Below, piece after piece: positions 42,232 to 54,079 of a DNA stretch of 64,000 bases. Below the pieces are notes generated by a model, which saw only the letters and a program-made list of their open reading frames with translations, was not told the origin of the DNA and did not search any database. The stretch spans positions 4,994,434 through 5,058,433 of the forward strand of contig CM028382.1 in assembly GCA_013146195.2 (NCBI GenBank), read 5' to 3'. Source of the DNA: Codonopsis lanceolata. Lineage: Eukaryota; Streptophyta; Magnoliopsida; Asterales; Campanulaceae. The translations under genes and the position numbers were made by a program. Each line of letters begins with the position of its first letter. Position 1 is the stretch's first letter.

Positions 42232-42740
42232 GTTCTTTTCTTACAAAAAATTTCTATGCAAATCTTAAGTTTCTCATTCATTGATCAATTTCAATATTTA
42301 CATTATTTTAGTTTTGTTCAAAGTAATGTAAAATTTTAATTACTTATAACAAGTTTAGAAAATCATCTTATTATAAATAACTTTTGCAAACAAAAATAAT
42401 GTTGCCACATGTAATATAGCGATGACTTTTTGTTCAAAAAATGCATTGTATCAAAATCAATGCGAATAATCAACCCCGATTGAAATTTATAAAAAATTAC
42501 TAATTAATGCAAACTATATCCATTAATTATTATTATTGGATCATTTTCTTCAAAAGTTCTTTTCTTTATTCTTAAAAAATTTCTATGCAAATCTTAAGTG
42601 CAAGCCTTCTTCATTCATCTTTTGATCAATTTTAATATTTACATTATTTTAGTTTTGTTCAAAGTAATGTAAAATTTTAATTACTTATAACAAGTTTAGA
42701 AAATCATCTTATTATAAATAACTTTTGCAAACAAAAATAT
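42232..42740 (+). repeat. Direct repeat of about 165 bp, two copies
   Basis: A block ending TAAATAACTTTTGCAAACAA occurs at about 42232-42396 and 42558-42740 and is nearly identical (TTTGTTCAAAGTAATGTAAA in both). It is related to Helitron-like sequence at about 33960-34110. Confidence 0.8.
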
Positions 42741-43250
42741 TATTGTTTTGATGTGCGGTTGGTGCTTCGTACAAACAAAAGGGGAAGGATGAAGAAGATG
42801 GAAGGAAAGGAGTTGAAAGGATGGAGGAAGGAGAGTGTAAAGGAAGAAGAAAAAATATGGAGGAAGGAGAGGAAGCGATGCAACGAGGTTCAAAATCGAT
42901 GCATCGGTGTTCAAAATCGGGATTAATGCACATTGAATAAAGTCATTATCCCTCACTATTCGAGGGGAGGGTGGTAATTAGCGCCTCAATGCGATATACA
43001 AATAAATAATCAACCCTTGTTTATCCTTGTCCGATACCAAACAAGCCCTGTAAACTTAAATGAAAAAAATTAAATGGAAAACTACTTTTTATACTAGCAT
43101 AATATTTGGGAGAAACTAAAATAACCTTGTGCTTTTAATATTACAAATGTTGCCAATATGTACTCAGTTTCAGGGGAAAATGTTAGAAATGTACAAATAA
43201 TTTGGACAAAATGTCACCAACGTAAGTTTCCATCTACACCCCAATTATAA
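42741..43250. other. Spacer, no gene recognised
   Basis: Purine-rich plus strand (GGAAGGAGAG words) then AT-rich sequence. The Ser/Pro/Leu-rich minus-strand frame is compositional. Confidence 0.4.
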
Positions 43251-43319
43251 AATCTAAACACCATCCCAACCACCACGAACAATACAATACCTCACAAAAT
43301 CCACCATCACCACCCCGGA

Positions 43320-43755
43320 CCAAACCATAGACCCAACCACCCAACACAAGCACGATGCAATTATCTCTCGCCTCACTAACCTCTACCAAATCTTGACTCT
43401 CCACCAAACCCAACACCGCCGATTCCGAAACCCCGGCCCATTTTTCGAATCTACCCAAGCCTTTCTTCTGTTTTCTCAACCTCCAAACATTCAATTGATT
43501 CCTAACTCACCCTCATCAATAACCAGTCTACCTCAAATCTTAATTCCAAATCCGACCTCGGTGACGTCTCTTTTCATCTCCCACCTCGAGAAACTCCTAG
43601 TTGACAACTGCTACTTCTTCCCGCCTTACGAAGTTCACACCTTCCTCAAAGCCATTCAAGATCTCATACAAACCCTAGATTTCGTCAACGCCAAAGTCAA
43701 TCCTAAGAAGAAATTCTCTTTTAAGAACAAATCGACAAAAAAACATCGATCTTGA
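43320..43755 (+). pseudogene. Tubulin-folding cofactor C (TBCC/PORCINO) N-terminal fragment
   Basis: After a lead-in 'HKHDAIISRLTNLYQ' the frame gives 'FFESTQAFLLFSQ', then 'LEKLLVDNCYFFPPYEVHTF' and 'FVNAKVNPKKKFSFKNKSTK' before a stop at 43755. This matches the N-terminal spectrin-like helical part of plant TBCC, up to the conserved PKKKFSFK string. The C-terminal C-CAP/beta-helix domain, which carries the Arg finger acting on tubulin, is missing. A full plant TBCC has about 345 residues in one exon, so roughly the first 40 percent remains. Upstream start not clear. Confidence 0.7.
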
Positions 43756-44807
43756 TGTCATTATTGTTGAGGGTACTGTGGGGAGGGGGAGGACGTGAGA
43801 GTGGTGTAATCACAGATCTAGTCGCTCTACCCATAACATTGAGTTTGTGTGCTCCAGAGTCAGTAGTATCTTATCCGGATCGCATTTGGGGAACCTAACG
43901 ATGACGAAGACGGAGCTGAGGTCAGAGATTATGCGGCGGAAAGTGAAGCATCGGGAAGAGAAAGATTCATTAGAAAGGAGATTGTGTAAGTGGTGGTGGT
44001 TATTGGGGGCTAAGATGAGACAGCGATGATGTGCGGGTGGTTGGAGGGGGTGGAGGAACGCTGAGGGAAGATCAAAGAAGGTTGGAGATGTTGCCGATGC
44101 CTAATACCAATTGTTGGTCCCATTGATGTGCCCAAATAGGCTCGATGGGGTGAATAGCTGATAGATGTGTTTTATATGCATCTATGGGATACTTATTCAG
44201 CTTAGAAATAGTGATTCCGCGAGGCTTTTGGCTACTAATATGTGTTTTGGAGCTTAGTTGTAAGTATCAGGGTTTTGGATAAAATTAAGGAATTCTTGAA
44301 GGTTTTAAGTGAATAAATGAAGAAGGGAGCAAAGTGCTAAGTTAGAAGAGTCAAATGACCAAAAAGTGCAAAAGACCTTGCGGTCGTATGCCCTTAAGAC
44401 TTGCCTTTGTAAGGTCCACGGACTGACAGCCCCTGAAGGAATGCATGACCTTGTGGTCGCATGCCTCTAACACCTTGTCACCGCAAGCCGCCGACTTACA
44501 AAATCCGAAGTTCAGTCTTAACCTAATATAATTCTAAACCCTGTAACCATTAGTATAAATACAAATCTTATAGCCCTAAGCCAAAGGTCCGAAAGCAATA
44601 GAATACCGTTTTATTAGTTGTAATTCATAGTTTTAGATATCGTTCATGCTTTCATTCATCCAATCAATTAGTTCATCGTTGAGGATGAACTAACTGCTCA
44701 TATCTAGGAATTGGAGGTAACTTGTATTGACATTTTCAAAATTGTTATTTAGAGTCCAACTTTATTTGTTTATTAATATTAGTTTTGTACTTTATTACAT
44801 AAATTCT
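43756..44807. other. Spacer, no gene recognised
   Basis: GC-richer segment to about 44100, possibly a rearranged remnant of the cofactor gene, followed by sequence starting TGATGTGCCCAAATAGGC with no matching second end. No domain seen. Confidence 0.35.
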
Positions 44808-44880
44808 ATGAGGTGGCTTAATAATAGAGTTAATGTTTCACCAAATATGAGGTTGCAAGTTCAATTCCTATTAAGTGTTT
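44808..44880 (+). mobile_element. tRNA-like SINE fragment (weak)
   Basis: GAGGTGGCTTAATAATAGAG resembles an A box, and GAGGTTGCAAGTTCAATTCC about 30 bases on resembles a B box. No tail or duplication seen; it could also be a decayed tRNA relic. Confidence 0.35.
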
Positions 44881-46640
44881 TATTTGGATATTTTTTAGAA
44901 TACTCTTGACAACATGACAACATTTTGAACAACATAGAAAATTCCTTATGCATATTATTTCTATTTTTCTCAAAAGACTTTTAAATCTTAAAATTATACA
45001 TAGAAAATTCATTTGAACTTGGTCCAATTATAGTATTGCACAAATAAAAGATGGTCGCCACATAATCTCGAAGATTTAGTCCATTCATGGATTGGATCGC
45101 TTAACTTGTGTAGCGGTGCACCGAGTCCTTTAGACTAGGAGTATGTATGGCTAGTCTTCTCAACTGATTAAAATCCATAATTAGTTTTGTTTTAATGAGA
45201 ATATATTATCTCTAAAACTTTGTTCGGCTAACCTTTAAAATTTGGCCAACTCTGACTGGATGTTTCTATGTAATAACTAGTAGTAATATAATTGGGTTTC
45301 TTATAAATATTTTCAATTCTGATTTCTAAATAGTGTTTGACTTTTTGTTTGTAACTTGGTATTGTATTCCCTTTATCCCAAAAAAATATTCATTCAAAAT
45401 AAAAATAAAAACAAAAAATTACTTTGATATGTACTTTTCACTAAAAAGTTTAAAAATATTCATTCCAATTTTGATAGGTTTTTTTTTGTTGTTGAATGGT
45501 ATATATTTGTGTTTCCTTTTGATTTAGTTTATTTTCTTCTAAAAGTATTTGAATATTGGTTCTTTAAAGAATGATGATTTTTGTGATGTTAAAAAAAATG
45601 GTTCAAGACGTGTCAAGTTATGATCATGAAATGTTACGCTAGGTGGTTGTCTTTCACTTCTAGCACTAGCCTATTATGCTCGAAAATGTCGTTAAAAAAT
45701 ATATATATATATCCAGGATCTAGCCTGTTTCTACTATGAAGCTCCCAAGTGCATTTTGACTGTAACAATTTGCCTAGAATTGACATGTTAAAACATGAGA
45801 GAGCAGTTATCATGCTCATCATGTTTGACTAGCTAGGAGATGTTAGAAATTAGGAACTAGCTGTGGAGAAGATATCATTCATTCATTCCTCCCATCATGT
45901 GATGTCTGAATGAGATCAGATATTTGACCATGTCAACAAGGATTTTGTAACTGATAGTTATCATATTCTTATTTAATTTGTAGGAATATTAGTATCTGTT
46001 AGTTACTTATGGGTATGTGATGCAGACTGCAGAGAATAGATTCTCCATCTCAACGTACTTAAAAGTTGAAAGTTATCTTCAGGAACAAGTAGGTAGGTAT
46101 GGGTAATGGGTATCAGGGTACGATGCTCTCGATCTGCACAGGGAATAGGGAATTGAATCCCAATTTATGACAACAGAATAAAGAATAATATATTGAGATA
46201 ATACATACCCATAAGGATTAAGGAACTGTGGAGGAGATATGGATGCTGTAATCTCCGTATATATAACATGCATATAATCATATCCCAGTTTATATATAAA
46301 ATATAAAAATAGATGGATGATTGTTGATTGAGAATATATATATTTCATTTTAACTTGCTGCATCATACTATTTTTTTTTTTTAGATCAATTACTGTATCA
46401 GCTAGCTAGGGAATTGAAGGAAATTAGCATCCAAATCTGTGGTGGGACCGTGAGAGTGGGAATGTGGGAGTGGGATTTTCAAGTGTGCCTCAGGCTCATA
46501 CAGTATATAACACAGATTCCTCATTCCCAAACCCAAACTAACCAAAATGCATGGGTTTGGGTTGGCCATGACGATGGCCAGGTTGGGTTGATTCCGACGT
46601 AGACTTTCCATTACACCTTAATTCCATTTACGTACGTGAA
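44881..46640. other. AT-rich spacer upstream of the nucleotidase gene
   Basis: No gene recognised. AT-rich with short poly-A/T runs; a (TA)n run near 45698. The last 200 bases (46430-46600) are less AT-rich and probably form the gene's upstream region. Confidence 0.4.
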
Positions 46641-46644
46641 CGTG

Positions 46645-46653
46645 ACTATATAA
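46645..46653 (+). promoter_or_regulatory. TATA box of the nucleotidase gene
   Basis: CTATATAATAAG at about 46644-46655, about 100 bases upstream of a 5' UTR donor and 245 bases upstream of the coding start. Confidence 0.5.
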
Positions 46654-46655
46654 TA

Positions 46656-46690
46656 AGTACTAGTAGGCTAGTAGGCTAGTAGGCTAGTAG
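46656..46690 (+). repeat. Four-copy AGGCTAGT minisatellite
   Basis: CTAGTAGG repeats four times directly after the TATA box, so it lies at or next to the transcription start of the nucleotidase gene. Confidence 0.8.
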
Positions 46691-46895
46691 CACCTCAACC
46701 ACCTAATTGTGTTTTTGTGGGTTTAGATCTCTTGTCGAGCTAGCTATACACAGGTAAAGCCACTGATCCATGTATGTCGTCTTTTTTAAAACTGCTCCAA
46801 GAATTAATGAATCTTCAATTCAATCTACAATATGCATGCGTATATATGTATATATGATCATCCATCATTTATTGTTCTCAAATATGAAGATCGCG

Positions 46896-49266
46896 ATGGA
46901 TGCTATTGGAAGATTCAACGGAGTCACGTATGAGTGCTTGCTCTTTGGTACGTTTATTTAATTTTAGTTTTTCTGTTGAGAATTAACCAGAGCTAGCTAA
47001 GCTAATTTGTTAATCTTCTTCCATCTTATCTTCGATCTTGCATAGATTTGGACGACACTTTGTACCCCATGAGCTCAGGTCTTAACATGGCTTGCCGCAA
47101 GAACATACAAGGTATTTCTATTTCTCATGTGGATCGGATGACTATTAATGCATCTCAATTTCCCTTGATAGCTGCATTTCCAAGTTTGGGTAGCAAAACT
47201 AATTAATAGCATGGACTTAATTGGTTTCATTGTCTGCCAAACCAAAATCGACATCAAGTTTCAAGCTAAGAGGCCTAGGGGCGGCCGCGAGTGTCTGACC
47301 CTATTACTATATATATATTAATGAAAATATGGTGACATTGTGGGATATTTTTTTGGCAATTGAGAGAGTAGTTGGCGGGGGAGGGAGCAGATTGAGATGG
47401 TTTTAGTGGGAGTACTGTTGAAACTGAAAGTGATATTGATGGAGCCCAAGTAGCTGGTAGCGCGGCTGATCGTTTGGAGGAGGGTGGTGATGAGTTTCCC
47501 GGTAGGGAATGTGGTAGCGGAGGATGTAGGCGAGGTTGGTGGAGGAGTTGGAAATGGTGAGAAGGGGGGCGGTTGGTGGTGGTGAAATTGGGAGACGTCC
47601 TTGGCGACAGAGGTTGTGGTGAGGAGGAGGAGAAGTCGGATAGATTCGGAAAGGGTATAAGAGATGGATGAGGATAATGGAGAGAACGGGGTGAGGTGGG
47701 TAGGTCTACAACTTTTGGGTAGCCTGAGTAAAGCCAATATTTATCCATTTTTATTATTGGTGTTTATTGGGCGAACCATTTAAAATCTAATTACTTTATC
47801 GGAATTTTAATGATTAATTCAATGTCTAATATAAAGAATATATTGGATGGGCTAATGGGTTGGATAAACTCACAATTTAGAATAAAGATATAATACCCCA
47901 TCCCACATGTGAAAATTGTGTTTGATTTATAAGGTAGCACTAGCCAACATCATCCATGAATTTTAGTGACCCAGGTGATACGTCTTGAGTGGTAGGTGTG
48001 GGTTACATTTAACGAACCGGACTCTTAGGCTCGGGTACACTTTTCTTAATTCAAACGTTTCTTTCTTAAACAAAAAAAAAAAAAAAAAAAGAAGATAATA
48101 ATGAAGGGTTGATATTCATATAATTGATGACCTATTTGATTTTGAACTACAGATTACATGTTGGAACACTTGCATATAGAAGAAAATCAAATTCCTAATA
48201 TGTGCTTGGAGTTGTACAGAGAACATGGAACAACGATGGCTGGTCTCAAGGTAAACAAACAACCATGAGAATGAATAAATAAATAAATAAATAAATAAAA
48301 TTAACCAGCTATCTTGATTCTTGATCAATTGGGCAACTTCACTTTCAGGCTCTTGGATTTGAATTTGACAACGATGAGTTCCATGCTTATGTTCATGGCA
48401 AATTACCCTACGACGTTCTGAAACCAGATCCAGTGCTAAGAAACCTTCTACTTTCAATGCCTCAGCGAAAAATTGTATGTGATGTTGTTTACTCTTTTCA
48501 CCACATACATTTTTGGTTTTGGGACTGACAATTAATTGGATATGTTGGCCTCAGATCTTCACAAATTCTGACAAACCACATGCAGCTCAAGTCCTCAATA
48601 GGTTGGGCTTGGAGGACTGCTTTGAAGGTGTCATATGCTTTGAAACTCTTAACCCGCCACTGCCACTGCCCAAGCATGATGATATTTCGGCAGATGCCAA
48701 AGTCGCCAACAAGACCCCAATACTCTGCAAGCCCGCAGTAGAAGCAATCGAAGCTGCTTTAATCATTGCAAATGCTGACCCAACAAAAACAGTAAGTAAA
48801 TATTCATATGCATATTTACTACAATTTCACTCTGTGAACCTAGACCATATTTTTGTATAGCTCAACTTGTGGGATGATGGTGATTTTCCTCTTGTTCTGG
48901 TTCATTTTCAGATTTTCTTTGACGACAGCATTCGAAACATTGCCAGTGGCAAGGCAACTGGACTTCGTACAGTCATTGTAAGTTCTCAAAATTCTTCCTG
49001 TCATCCTAAAAGAGAATACTACTTCTGAAGATTTAATTTGTATAGGCATAACCACTTCAAGTAAAAAATATGGTGCAAAAATGATCCTTATTAGTACTTA
49101 ACAATGGCAGGTGGGAAGCTCGAACCTTGTGCCTGGTGCAGATCATGCTTTGAGTAGCATCCACAATGTTAAAGAAGCGCTACCTCAACTGTGGGAAGGT
49201 GAACAAGGAGAACATCTGGAGCAAGTACTCATCCAATCTGCTACAGTAGAAACTGTGGTCGCATAG
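46896..49266 (+). CDS. Pyrimidine 5'-nucleotidase, HAD superfamily (SDT1-like)
   Basis: Seven coding exons, all GT-AG: 46896-46947, 47046-47111, 48153-48250, 48349-48474, 48555-48791, 48912-48977 and 49111-49266, giving 266 residues. HAD motifs are complete: motif I 'FDLDDTLYP' (nucleophile Asp18, general acid Asp20), motif II 'IFTNSD' (Thr117), motif III Lys173 in 'CKPAVEA' and motif IV 'FFDDS' (Asp197, Asp198). The family (yeast SDT1, plant homologues) dephosphorylates pyrimidine nucleoside monophosphates in the cytosol; no targeting peptide is evident. The start is chosen at 46896 ('MDAIGRFNG') because a CAG/GTAAAG donor at 46753 pairs with an ATGAAG acceptor at 46889, making a 5' UTR intron; without it, ATG 46884 adds four residues. 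Intron 2 is 1041 bases and holds an unrelated fragment. A TGAAATAAAG signal lies near 49452. No damage seen. Confidence 0.92.
47275..47748 (-). other. Coding-like antisense fragment in intron 2 of the nucleotidase gene
   Basis: A 157-codon open minus-strand frame, GC-richer than the rest of the intron and preceded by CGGCCGCG on the plus strand. It includes 'SYLGSINITFSFNSTPTKTI'-type text in a neighbouring frame. No family recognised and no start context. It may be captured or inserted gene sequence, or simply a compositional open frame. Confidence 0.3.
48263..48300 (+). repeat. (AAAT)n microsatellite in intron 3
   Basis: About eight AAAT units between the exons ending at 48250 and starting at 48349. 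A poly-A run of about 19 lies at 48071-48089 in the preceding intron. Confidence 0.85.
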
Positions 49267-50640
49267 GTCCAGCATATGCTAAGTTCCTAAATTGGTTTTC
49301 CAATTGAATGTTTCCCCTCACAAATTTACTTTTTATAAGTGTAGGAAAAATAAGGAGTGATTACTTGTCTACAAGAAAAAAACACCAACAAGTGTATGTA
49401 TGAAACTAGGGGGATATATCAATAATCATTATTTCAGCAATTTCCACTAATGAAATAAAGAAGGTTAACTTGAGCGTTTAACCAACTATTTTACATGCTC
49501 GACTCCATATAATTATAAACTTGGAAAGTCAGTGAATGCAGGGTAAAACTTCGCGACACCACCTCAACATATCCGCCCAATCCATTTTAACTTGGAAAGA
49601 ATTTTTCTACTAGAGGCCAGAGGGTCAACTAGGTCGATCCATATCCAACCGCAACTTCACAAGCTACTTTCCGATACAAGATAAAATTATTTATGCTTCT
49701 TTATTCCAAGTTTTCTACCAGAGGGTCAACAAGCTTCATCTTCTCCTATATGTACAAGAGCAGCTTAAACAACCCTACTTCCCAAAACAAGAGAAATCTA
49801 TCACTGTATCTTCATTCCATAAATCCAGCAATCTAGGAACAGAAAATAGAGAGAAGTGCAAATCAATCATATGCTGCCGGCTGTACATATTGAAGAGGAT
49901 CTTGAGGTGATGCTTATAAAAAACTAGCTAGTTATCTATATCAAAGCTTCCACCCTAAACCAATCAATTATACAAGGCTTCAAGACACTTGTTACATCCA
50001 TCCTCAGTTTCCAGATTATATGAAAAATGTGACAGCTATTAGCTGTGATTACTACCACCAACAGACTCACTGCAGCAGATCCAAGTAGATGATTTACAAT
50101 TTATCCTAAATAATTTCATTTTAGTGCTCATCTTGATAAATAGCATGCATATGCACCTTAAACCATTATTGTTACTAGCGTCTGGTTGCTACTTGGAACT
50201 TGAAGCGCTTATAGGCTGACTGCCAGAACCGTAGTTAATCCACATCCAATTGGGCACTCAAGATGGGGGGCCTAGCAACCAGGTTCTAGTCTATGTCTGA
50301 CAGCAATAGGACAACCACCCAATGCCAGTGCGCTTGATCGGCTTACATAGTAAATTAAATCAGTTGATTGATAGACAGAAGCTTGTTAGTACCTGGATCA
50401 CATTGATACCCTTGCTTTTCAAAGGTTCAAACCGTTAACAGACAAAACATATGCTCACGTAGAATGCGTTCTAAATCTCTCTCGTGTATAGCCAGATGAG
50501 AAATACAATGTCTCATGCATGAACATCTCACAGAGCTGCTGCAAGTGATTAGGTGAGGGATTTCCAATAAGAGTAGTAGAGTACAAAAAAATCATGCTCA
50601 TTGCATGCCAGTGCAAGTGTACAGCAGCTAAGAAGACAAA
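49267..50640. other. Intergenic region between convergent loci
   Basis: 3' flank of the nucleotidase gene and 3' flank of the cyclophilin relic, which face each other. No reading frame or repeat recognised. Confidence 0.5.
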
Positions 50641-50793
50641 TCAGTTATTCATAGGTAGCTCCCCACAATTAATAATTCTGCATGGGAACCGAGGTATATC
50701 TGATCTGCTTGTTTCTTGGGATTCAAGCTTCTGAATAACATCCATTCCATCGATGATATGTCCAAAAACATGTTTTTTGTCCAACCATGGAGT
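50641..50793 (-). pseudogene. Cyclophilin (peptidyl-prolyl isomerase) relic, last exon
   Basis: The minus strand encodes 'TPWLDKKHVFGHIIDGMDVI' and 'RFPCRIINCGELPMNN' then TGA at 50643-50641: the C-terminal 50 residues of a plant cyclophilin. The family string is W-L-D-x-K-H-V-V-F-G; one Val is missing here, an in-frame 3-base loss. To join in phase with the upstream exon (58144-58059, ending 'FFICTVK') the acceptor must lie directly before ACTCC, but the bases there are CTG, not CAG (50796-50794), so the AG is gone. A chromovirus starts 52 bases upstream. Confidence 0.8.
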
Positions 50794-50845
50794 CAGCAAA
50801 TGTGACACTACTTTCAGAAATCTGAGTGAAACTAAATCAGCTTTA

Positions 50846-51257
50846 TGTCACGGACTTGAATTCTTCAACCTTCCGTGCGGCACTTAGCGCTCACAATCCC
50901 GTTGATCTTGCTCTAAGCCTGAAAATCTCGAATGGGACTAGGCAATGAGAGAGAGCTTTGAGAAAGGGAACTTGTATTGCTTTATGAGAACTTTACAAGA
51001 GTTACTTTTGGATGGTTTGGCCAAATGAGGCCTCCCCCTTTATATAGGCATCCTCCTTCTCAATTGATGGCCAAGATTTAATTACATTAATGGCTAGGAT
51101 TGCATGTCTAGAATATTCCTAGTATATGTATTTACATGATAGTTCTACATAGTTCCATTCTAGCAAATTGTGGAACCTTCCGGAATTCTTTGGCATCTCC
51201 TTAATTTTGCTTGTAGTTTCTAGAGAATTCCGGAGAGATCCTTGACAGGATGTGACA
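50846..51257 (-). repeat. Chromovirus 3' LTR (412 bp)
   Basis: TGTCACGG...GATGTGACA with TGTCAC inverted termini. Contains CCCCCTTTATATAGGC, whose complement holds the TATA box for the minus-strand transcript. Confidence 0.95.
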
Positions 51258-51268
51258 TTCTCCCCCAC

Positions 51269-52295
51269 TTAAGTTCGCGACGCCCTCGTCGCGCCTTCCT
51301 CATTGTACTTTTGGATAAGATCTGCAAACTGCCATAGTAAGTTTTCCGACTCCCAGCTTGCTTCACTATCCGGCAGATTCTTCCATTTCACTAAGTACTC
51401 CTTGTAATGGGGCACACCGCGTCTCCTTATTGTTCGGTCCGATAGGATTTCTTCAACCTCTTTGTCAAACGAAGTGACAACAGCCGTTGGTGCCCGCTTG
51501 GACACTCCTCGATTAGGGTCTTCCATGTCTTGATGATAGGGTTTGAGGAAACTTACGTGGAAGACCGGATGGATCTTCAACTTGGGCGGCAGTTGTAGTC
51601 GATACGAAACTTTGCCCACACGTGCTATAATAGGGAAGGGACCCTCGTATCGCCGTATCAAACCCTTATGGACTTTCCTTAAGGTTTTGAATTGTTGAGG
51701 CAAGAGCTTTACCATGACTTGGTCTCCTTCCTTGAATTCCACCATCCAGCGCTTTTTGTCGGCCAACTTTTTCATCTTCTTAGCCGCCTTGTCGAGGGAT
51801 GCTCGTGCCAAGTCGGTTTGGTCATGCCATGCTTTCGCTGCTTTGTAGGCCGCTGGGCTCTTTCCATCATAAGAAGCTAGCATTGGGCGTTAAAGGTTGA
51901 AGCCCGGTGACAATCTCGAAAGGGCTCCGTCCCGTAGCCTCACTTCGATGCATGTTGTAAGAAAATTGGGCCACATCTATGAGCCTTGCCCAATCATGCT
52001 GGTTGGCACTCACGTAATGTCGTAGGTAGAGCTCTAACAAAGCATTGACCCGCTCTGTCTGACCATCGGTTTGGGGGTGGAAACTTGTAGAGAAGTTCAA
52101 TTTCGTCCCCATTTGCTTGAAGAGCTCCGTCCAAAACCTCCCAGTGAAACAGGGATCTCTGTCACTCACAATTACTTGTGGGACTCCCCAATACTTCACA
52201 ACATTCCTGAAAAATAACTTGGTCGTTTCATCGGCCGTACAGTCTGCGGGGGCGGGAATGAACGTGCCATATTTTGAGAACCTGTTGACCACCAC
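51269..52295 (-). pseudogene. Chromovirus integrase core, C-terminus and chromodomain
   Basis: Two overlapping frames. 52295-51867 carries the DDE core ('RFSKYGTFIPAP', 'VSDRDPCFTGRFW', 'HPQTDGQTERVN') with the second Asp and the Glu. After a shift near 51885, 51883-51269 carries the C-terminal GPY/F-like region ('RRYEGPFPIIARVGKVSYRL') and the chromodomain 'HYKEYLVKWKNLPDSEASWE', which directs integration into chromatin in this clade. The frame with the upstream pol segment is lost at 52296-52300. Confidence 0.85.
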
Positions 52296-52297
52296 GA

Positions 52298-53995
52298 TTA
52301 TGCTCCCAAATTCTTCGACTTAGGCAAACATGTGATAAAATCCATGGAAACGCTTTCCCATGGTCCTTCAGGAATTGGTAGTGGCTCCAATAGACCGCCA
52401 GGTTGACGCTGCTCTATTTTATCCTGTTGACACACCAAACATGTATGTACGTATGTCTCTACATCGTCGAACATGCGTGGCCAGTAATAAGATGCCTCCG
52501 CCAATGCTTGCGTCCTTTTAATACACGGATGTCCGGCCCATTTGGAATCATGGCCTTCCCTGATTATCTCCTTGCGCAGGTCGCCCCATCTTGGCACATA
52601 GAGTCGATCACCTTTGGTGAATAGCAGGTCACCCTTTAGCCAAAATCGTCGGGTCTTTCCTTCGCGTGCCATGCTTGTGAGATTCTTGGCTAAGGGATTG
52701 TGGTCTAGCCCCACCTTGACCCTGTCTAACAGAGAAAATTGTCGTTGACTGATAGCAGCAAGTTCCGCCTTCCGACTTAGTGCGTCAGCCACAACATTTG
52801 TCTTACCCGGTTTATACTCAAACAAGAAGTTGAACTCTGCAAGGAAGTCTTGCCGTCGAGCTTGCTTAGGGCTGAGCTTCTTTTGAGTTTGAAAGTAGCT
52901 CGTGGCAACGTTGTCTGTTTTGATGACAAACTGAGAACCGAGTAAGTAATGCCTCCAAGTGTGCAAGCAATGAATAACCGTCGTCATCTCTTTCTCTTGC
53001 ACCGTGTACCGCTTCTCTGTGTCATTAAGTTTTCGGCTCTCGTATGCAATGGGATGCTCATCTTGCATGAGCACGCCGCCAATAGCAAAGTCTGAAGCAT
53101 CCGTGTGTAACTCGAAAGGCTTGGAAATGTCAGGTAAGCATAGGACTGGCTCCTCCGTCACGGCCTTCTTTAATTCTTCAAAAGTTGTTTGACATTTCTC
53201 GTCCCAACTCCATGCCTTGCTATTCTTGAGCAAATCCGTCAAAGGGGCTGCTTTTGCCGAGTAGCCCTTGATGAAGCGACGATAGTAATTCACCAATCCA
53301 AGAAATGATCGTAACTGCGGCACCTTGGTCGGTGGCTCCCATTCCTGGATCGCATTGATTTTCGTCCCGTCCATCATAAGTTTTCCATCTTTGATCTTAT
53401 GCCCTAGGAACATGACTTCCTTTTGGGCAAATGAACATTTCTCCAGCTTTATGTAGAGTTCGTTTTCCCGTAGTACTTGGAAGACTTGTTGCAAATGCCC
53501 AACATGTTCGTCCAAGGTATTGCTATAGATGACAATGTCATCCAAGTAGACTATGACGAACTTATCAAGGAATTGATGGAACAACTTATTCATCAAGGTG
53601 CAGAAAGTGGCAGGGGCATTAGTGAGACCAAACGGCATGACTAGAAATTCATAAGAATTGTACCTTGTCACGCACGTTGTCTTCTCCTCGACGCCTTCAG
53701 CAATTCGCACTTGATAGTACCCTGACCTCAGGTCCAACTTGGTGAAGTACTTGGCCTTGCCAAGTTGATCGAAAAGATCCACAATGAGAGGAATCGGGTA
53801 CTTGTTCTTCTTAGTTATTTTATTCAGGGCCCTATAATCGATACACATCCGCAAGGACCCATCCTTCTTCTTTTGGAACAATACGGGGGCACCATATGGG
53901 GACTTTGATGCACGAAGATAGGCAGAGTCGATCAACTCCTTTAACTGCTTCTTCAATTCTTCCAATTTTGGTGGTTGGTGGTGATAAGGAGCCAT
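52298..53995 (-). CDS. Chromovirus pol: RT, RNase H and integrase zinc finger
   Basis: An intact 565-codon frame. RT residues about 30-200 with 'DLRSGYYQ' and the catalytic 'YLDD' at 150-153; RNase H with Asp299 in 'HTDAS', Glu near 335 and Asp404 in 'VADALSR'; then the integrase HHCC finger (about 470-520, 'GHDSKWAGHP', 'CLVCQQ') and 'VSMDFITCLP', which holds the first catalytic Asp. It ends in TAA because of a one-base loss near 52300. The true polyprotein would start far upstream; the Met at 53995 is only the first in this frame. The upstream join is also out of frame (about 54000). Confidence 0.9.
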   Translation of the reverse strand: MAPYHHQPPKLEELKKQLKELIDSAYLRASKSPYGAPVLFQKKKDGSLRMCIDYRALNKITKKNKYPIPLIVDLFDQLGKAKYFTKLDLRSGYYQVRIAEGVEEKTTCVTRYNSYEFLVMPFGLTNAPATFCTLMNKLFHQFLDKFVIVYLDDIVIYSNTLDEHVGHLQQVFQVLRENELYIKLEKCSFAQKEVMFLGHKIKDGKLMMDGTKINAIQEWEPPTKVPQLRSFLGLVNYYRRFIKGYSAKAAPLTDLLKNSKAWSWDEKCQTTFEELKKAVTEEPVLCLPDISKPFELHTDASDFAIGGVLMQDEHPIAYESRKLNDTEKRYTVQEKEMTTVIHCLHTWRHYLLGSQFVIKTDNVATSYFQTQKKLSPKQARRQDFLAEFNFLFEYKPGKTNVVADALSRKAELAAISQRQFSLLDRVKVGLDHNPLAKNLTSMAREGKTRRFWLKGDLLFTKGDRLYVPRWGDLRKEIIREGHDSKWAGHPCIKRTQALAEASYYWPRMFDDVETYVHTCLVCQQDKIEQRQPGGLLEPLPIPEGPWESVSMDFITCLPKSKNLGA

Positions 53996-54079
53996 TGCGG
54001 GTGGCTTGGCGCTGGCTCAAGTTCAATCTTGTGATCTTGTGACCTCTTGTGATCTCTAGGTGGCTTCTTTGGCAATTCT

